In this document: one piece after another, positions 7,864-10,752 of the stretch
Position numbering within the stretch: position 1 is the first letter of the stretch
Layout: the number at the start of each line of letters is the position of its first letter
Assembly (NCBI GenBank): GCA_029777735.1
Contig: JAKORR010000984.1
Coordinates: forward strand, 1 to 10,752
Direction of reading: 5' to 3'
Source: Armatimonadota bacterium
GTDB taxonomy: Bacteria; Armatimonadota; Zipacnadia; Zipacnadales; FEN-943
Length of the DNA: 10,752 nt
The notes under the pieces: generated by a model
Told to the model about the DNA's origin: nothing
Databases searched by the model: none
Seen by the model: only the letters and a program-made list of their open reading frames with translations
Program-made: the position numbers and the translations under genes

Positions 7864-9216
7864 CTATTCTGTCACCTCAAAGCTTAGCTCTACCCCCGGG
7901 GCCGTCTCGTACCACAGCCCCAGTGTGCCCTCGAGCACTAACACCTCACCTGTTTGCTTCGCTCTAACCCGCGTTGTCCCCGGCGGCACTGTCACCCGCC
8001 ATATCACCTTATCCTGGCCCACTTGCATCCCCGTGGCGATGAGCGGGCTATCCCAAGGGATTGGGGCGAGCGTCACGCAATGCCTCTCCCCACCGCCTAG
8101 CTTCCCGTTAAGCACTGTGAGGCACTGGTCAAAAAGCAAGTCATGCGCGTCGGTGCGGAATTGCGACGGATCTTGGTCATCGCGCCACCGGTCTGGGTTC
8201 CAGAACAGAAAGTCCTGGGTTCCCGACAGCGCCAGGTGGTAAATCAGTTCCTGATAGTAGTCGTTGTCGCGGAAGGCGCTCTCGGCGAAGTTCTTGTGTG
8301 ACACCCAAGCTTGGAAGGGCACGTCGCTGGAGCGGCGAATTGCGCGCATTCCATTGAGCTCCCAGCGCAACACTGCAAAGGGCGAGTTGCCGTAGGGCGT
8401 GTCGCCCGCCAGCCTGCACTGGGCCAGTTGTCCGATTCCTCCGTAGAAGGCCCTGCTGCCGTGAGTGCCGCAATACGCGAGGCTGTACTGCAAATGCCCA
8501 TTTAGATCCGGAACTGCGTTCTCGTGCGTCATGATGACAGCGCCGTAGTTGCTGGCCTTAACCCGGGGGTAGAGTTGGCGCACAGGGTCGAATAGGCCAC
8601 GGTTGAGTGCCTCGCAGACCCGCCGCCCCATCACAGCGTTCCAGGTTAGGTACTCCGTCCCTTGGCGCCAGTTAATCACTTTCTCGACATCGTCGAAGCC
8701 CAGCTCCTCCTTCAACTCGCGGCTGCGCGGGTCACTGCCGATGGCCCGTATGTTGTCGGCCTCGAGATGCCAGTTGGATAAGCCACCCTCGTAGTCGAGC
8801 ACCAGGAAATCCAGCCTGCCGCCAGCCGCCTTGTAGGCCTGGAAGAACTCTAAGGCCCTGCGCCGGAGCTCGGCGACGCCGTTGTCGAGCCAGGGACCCG
8901 CAAACTGGGTGAGCTCGCCTTCTGGCGTCCGGCAGCGGTCCTCAGGGTGGTTGAGCAAGTCCTGGGCCATATCCCACAGGAAGACCGCCGCCATACCTTC
9001 GGGCTTGGCCTTGCTCTCCTCAGCGGCCTTCGCTGGGTCGGTGTCCTTGGCCACCCAGATCATCCGGGTCACGTTGACACACCCTGGCGCCGGAGGCGAC
9101 CAGCACACCGACCTGATCGATCCTTCCAGCTTCTGCCAGGGCAAGCCCTCGTTCAGCGCCGGGCCTGCAGTGAGCAGTGCGCCAGTCAGCAATACGTAAG
9201 ATCTCAGCACGAGCAT
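7864..9216 (-). CDS. Secreted protein of unknown family, possible TIM-barrel glycoside hydrolase-like
   Basis: I do not recognise the family. The 450 residues start with a short signal peptide (cleavage about residue 20, GPA). Predicted structure alternates hydrophobic strands and helices in a barrel-like way: FLVLDYEGG (137-145), ASNYGAVIMT (221-230), FQAWVSHKNF (301-310) and FLFWNPDRW (336-344). Asp141 and Glu143 form an Asp-x-Glu pair at the end of a strand, as in several glycosidase families (for example the GH56 hyaluronidase motif). Aromatic residues are common (Trp40, Trp149, Trp193, Trp304, Trp339). The last about 60 residues look like a small beta domain (VIWRVTVPPGTTRVRAKQ). The ATG at 9214-9216 has AGGA about 10 bases upstream. 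It lies between a protease gene and a divergent permease gene. Carbohydrate degradation is inference only; a non-enzymatic surface protein is also possible. Confidence 0.85.
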   Translation of the reverse strand: MLVLRSYVLLTGALLTAGPALNEGLPWQKLEGSIRSVCWSPPAPGCVNVTRMIWVAKDTDPAKAAEESKAKPEGMAAVFLWDMAQDLLNHPEDRCRTPEGELTQFAGPWLDNGVAELRRRALEFFQAYKAAGGRLDFLVLDYEGGLSNWHLEADNIRAIGSDPRSRELKEELGFDDVEKVINWRQGTEYLTWNAVMGRRVCEALNRGLFDPVRQLYPRVKASNYGAVIMTHENAVPDLNGHLQYSLAYCGTHGSRAFYGGIGQLAQCRLAGDTPYGNSPFAVLRWELNGMRAIRRSSDVPFQAWVSHKNFAESAFRDNDYYQELIYHLALSGTQDFLFWNPDRWRDDQDPSQFRTDAHDLLFDQCLTVLNGKLGGGERHCVTLAPIPWDSPLIATGMQVGQDKVIWRVTVPPGTTRVRAKQTGEVLVLEGTLGLWYETAPGVELSFEVTE

Positions 9217-9449
9217 GCTTCTCGCTTCCTAAAGTCCCCTTCCACTCTGCGTGGCACGGATCCTTCCTCGCCAAGGTCAGTTGTGACAGTGGTTCAAGTC
9301 AACGGCTTTATGGGCTACAATCGTCCGAACTATCAAAGCTGGGTCTTCACGGACAGCCGAACTGTGGGCCGCCAGTCGAGACAAGAGTCATATCTGGTGG
9401 CGGCAGGACCCTGACGAGTCTGTTGTATTGTGCTTTTGGAGGCCACCAC
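9217..9449. promoter_or_regulatory. Divergent spacer between secreted protein and MFS permease genes
   Basis: The 233 bases hold no convincing gene and must contain promoters for both flanking genes. On the plus strand TACAAT (9316-9321) with TTCAAG 17 bases upstream (9293-9298) is the best promoter-like pair, about 130 bases before the permease start; the -35 is poor. An imperfect inverted repeat (GTTGTGAC at 9280-9287, GTCAAC at 9298-9303) overlaps that -35 and could be an operator. No clear minus-strand promoter stands out. Confidence 0.3.
9438..9442 (+). promoter_or_regulatory. Ribosome binding site that decides a GTG start for the permease
   Basis: GGAGG lies 7 bases before GTG at 9450-9452. 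The only in-frame ATG further upstream (9177) would add 91 residues that are Arg/Ser/Gly-rich, not membrane-like, and overlap the start of the divergent gene. The GTG places the protein's first membrane helix about ten residues from its N-terminus, as usual in this superfamily. Confidence 0.8.
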
Positions 9450-10649
9450 GTGTCACAGCTTTCACCAGTGCAAGCGAGAAGTTATCTTTTGGTGCTGGCC
9501 ATCGCCTTCCTGTTCATTTTTTCCGGCGCAGGGGCACAGCAACAGTTCGTTTTGCCCTTTCTGCATGCCCACCTGCCCTGGCCAGAGACCTGGGCTGCCC
9601 TCTGCTTGGCAGCTGTCTATGTTGGTGAAATGCTCTTTCGCGTGGCGAACTTGGCCGTGTGCGGCGGGTGGTCTGACAACCGGCTGGCAGTGCTCGGTTC
9701 GATGACCTATGTTCTGTTCCCGGTTGGTGTGGGCGCTACTTATTTCACCAAGAGCTTTCCCCTGCTGTTGCTGGTCGGACTGGTATGGGGCTGGGGTGGT
9801 GCCGCAATGTGGACAGGGTCGAGCATGCAGGCCCTGCGCTACGGAGAAGCACTCAAGGGCCAGCGCTTGGGCTTGGGCGCCGGTCTACTGTACAGTGGCA
9901 CAGATATAGGCTTTCTTATAGGCGTCATTGTGCTGGGCATCATCCGCACGCACACGCCCCAGGCTCCCTACATCCCCTTCTTCACCGCGGCAGGCCTGAC
10001 GGCCGTCGGCACACTACTGCTCTTCACCCTCAGGTCCGGGGCCGAACGAGTCACGGAGCCGGTGACCTGGGAGACCTTCGTGCAGACCACGCGACGGATG
10101 AAGGTCCGTACTGCCAGCTTCCTCATGTGCATCGCCGGCATCGCCTTCGGTACCATGCTGGGCCCCTTGGGCCGACACATTGAAGACACTTACGGCCCAC
10201 AGTGGCTCTGGATTACGGCCTCCTTCTACCCGGCGGCCCGCATGGCCATCTCGCTGAGCGCGGGCTTCTTGTCGGATTACCTTTTCGCGGGAGTGCTCAT
10301 GGCGAGTGCCTTCACGCTGTCAGCCGTGGGCCTCGCCATCGTACCCCACTGGCACTCGCCGGCCGCCATGGCTTTGGCCGCCTTTGCCCTGGGCCTGCTG
10401 CAGGGGACAGTGCCTGTCGTGGCGACTGCCATGATTGGGAAGTCAGCCGAACACACCCGCCGTGCCCTGCCGCACGCTATCATCTTTAGCTTCCGTGACC
10501 TGGGTGTCACGACAGCGGTGATGGGTTCTGTCTTCGCCCACCAGTGGCTGGGGCGCTTTGAGCCAGTGTTCACCACCTTCGCCATCATCTTCGGTGTGTG
10601 CGGCGCCGCGGCTCTCTTACTTACCCGGCACGCCGACGAGAAGCTCTAA
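9450..10649 (+). CDS. Major facilitator superfamily (MFS) permease
   Basis: This is an inner-membrane secondary transporter of 399 residues, the usual MFS size, with about 12 hydrophobic segments in two halves separated by a charged loop (about 196-220). The motif-A-like loop GGWSDN (72-77) follows the second segment and is echoed in the second half by AGFLSD (271-276), the classic MFS duplication sign. Other glycine-rich membrane segments (GLVWGWGGAAMW at 110-121, GLGAGLLYSGTDIG at 141-154) fit the fold. Two Gln-rich positions in helix 1 (AQQQF, 29-33) may face the substrate path. The substrate cannot be read from sequence; sugars, drugs or small metabolites are all possible. It is transcribed away from the secreted-protein gene, and its TAA stop overlaps the stop of a convergent gene. 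The GTG start is chosen from the GGAGG seven bases upstream. Confidence 0.92.
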   Translation: MSQLSPVQARSYLLVLAIAFLFIFSGAGAQQQFVLPFLHAHLPWPETWAALCLAAVYVGEMLFRVANLAVCGGWSDNRLAVLGSMTYVLFPVGVGATYFTKSFPLLLLVGLVWGWGGAAMWTGSSMQALRYGEALKGQRLGLGAGLLYSGTDIGFLIGVIVLGIIRTHTPQAPYIPFFTAAGLTAVGTLLLFTLRSGAERVTEPVTWETFVQTTRRMKVRTASFLMCIAGIAFGTMLGPLGRHIEDTYGPQWLWITASFYPAARMAISLSAGFLSDYLFAGVLMASAFTLSAVGLAIVPHWHSPAAMALAAFALGLLQGTVPVVATAMIGKSAEHTRRALPHAIIFSFRDLGVTTAVMGSVFAHQWLGRFEPVFTTFAIIFGVCGAAALLLTRHADEKL

Positions 10650-10752
10650 CCGCCCTCTGCAGGTTCCTGGCTCTCCAGCAGGGCCTTGGCCCTTCCGTGA
10701 AGACGACCCCAAAGTGTCCAACTAATACGCACCCGCTCGGCCATGAACCGTG
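10646..10752 (-). CDS. C-terminal end of an unidentified protein (cut by right edge)
   Basis: An open minus-strand frame enters from the right edge and gives 34 residues before TAG at 10646-10648. The sequence begins RFMAERVRISWTLWGRLHGR and ends ALLESQEPAEGG, an amphipathic basic stretch then a Gly/Glu tail, as often seen at protein C-termini. Its stop overlaps the permease TAA (10647-10649) in opposite orientation, leaving no spacer between convergent genes. Too little is visible to name the family. A second minus frame is also open here, so the call is tentative. Confidence 0.5.
   Translation of the reverse strand, partial: RFMAERVRISWTLWGRLHGRAKALLESQEPAEGG

Noticed and set aside
9177..9449. 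N-terminal extension of the permease from the ATG at 9177
   Set aside because: The 91 extra residues are not membrane-like, overlap the divergent gene's start and have no good ribosome binding site; GTG at 9450 has GGAGG seven bases upstream.
10680..10693. Palindrome AGGGCCTTGGCCCT as permease terminator
   Set aside because: The stem is only about five pairs, no T-run follows, and it lies in a likely coding frame of the convergent gene, so it is not listed as a feature.
1..10752. Mobile elements, CRISPR arrays, tRNA or rRNA genes
   Set aside because: No transposase-like protein, terminal repeats, regularly spaced short repeats or cloverleaf/rRNA-like sequence was noticed on reading; the spacers are short and unremarkable apart from the sites listed.

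Overview
The window looks like GC-rich DNA from a free-living, probably uncultured bacterium. It carries two very large secreted subtilisin-like proteases that end in a FlgD-type Ig-like C-terminal domain, plus a lipoprotein with a Gram-negative-style lipobox. This mix is typical of Armatimonadota and several candidate phyla (for example Latescibacterota or Eisenbacteria-type lineages). No marker gene is present, so the phylum is inference. No tRNA, rRNA, CRISPR array, insertion sequence or phage gene was recognised.

Layout, left to right. Bases 1-671 (minus) hold the N-terminal part of an exported lipoprotein that runs off the left edge. It lies 34 bases downstream of a 1142-residue subtilase (706-4134, minus), so the two are probably co-transcribed. 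A 214-base spacer with a strong GC hairpin separates this from a second, paralogous 1126-residue subtilase (4349-7729, minus). That gene has its own good ribosome binding site and a perfect TATAAT box in the 134-base spacer before it. Further upstream, also on minus, is a secreted 450-residue protein of unknown family (7864-9216) with a TIM-barrel/glycosidase-like feel. A 233-base divergent spacer separates it from a 399-residue major facilitator superfamily permease on plus (9450-10649, GTG start). The last 107 bases carry the C-terminal end of another minus-strand gene whose stop codon overlaps the permease stop tail to tail.

The four minus-strand genes before the permease all encode exported proteins, which suggests a cell-surface or secreted degradative locus. 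The proteases share one order of parts: signal peptide, propeptide, S8 catalytic domain with calcium-loop-like inserts, two fibronectin-III-like domains, a duplicated module with a GW-x-M-x-GNP motif, a further beta-rich domain, and the FlgD-like tail. The most interesting points are the unnamed GNP module, the well-conserved C-terminal tail (possible sorting or anchoring signal), an extra calcium-loop-like sequence next to the catalytic His in only one paralogue, and the unclassified secreted protein with an Asp-x-Glu motif. No clearly new multi-gene system is proven by the sequence alone.
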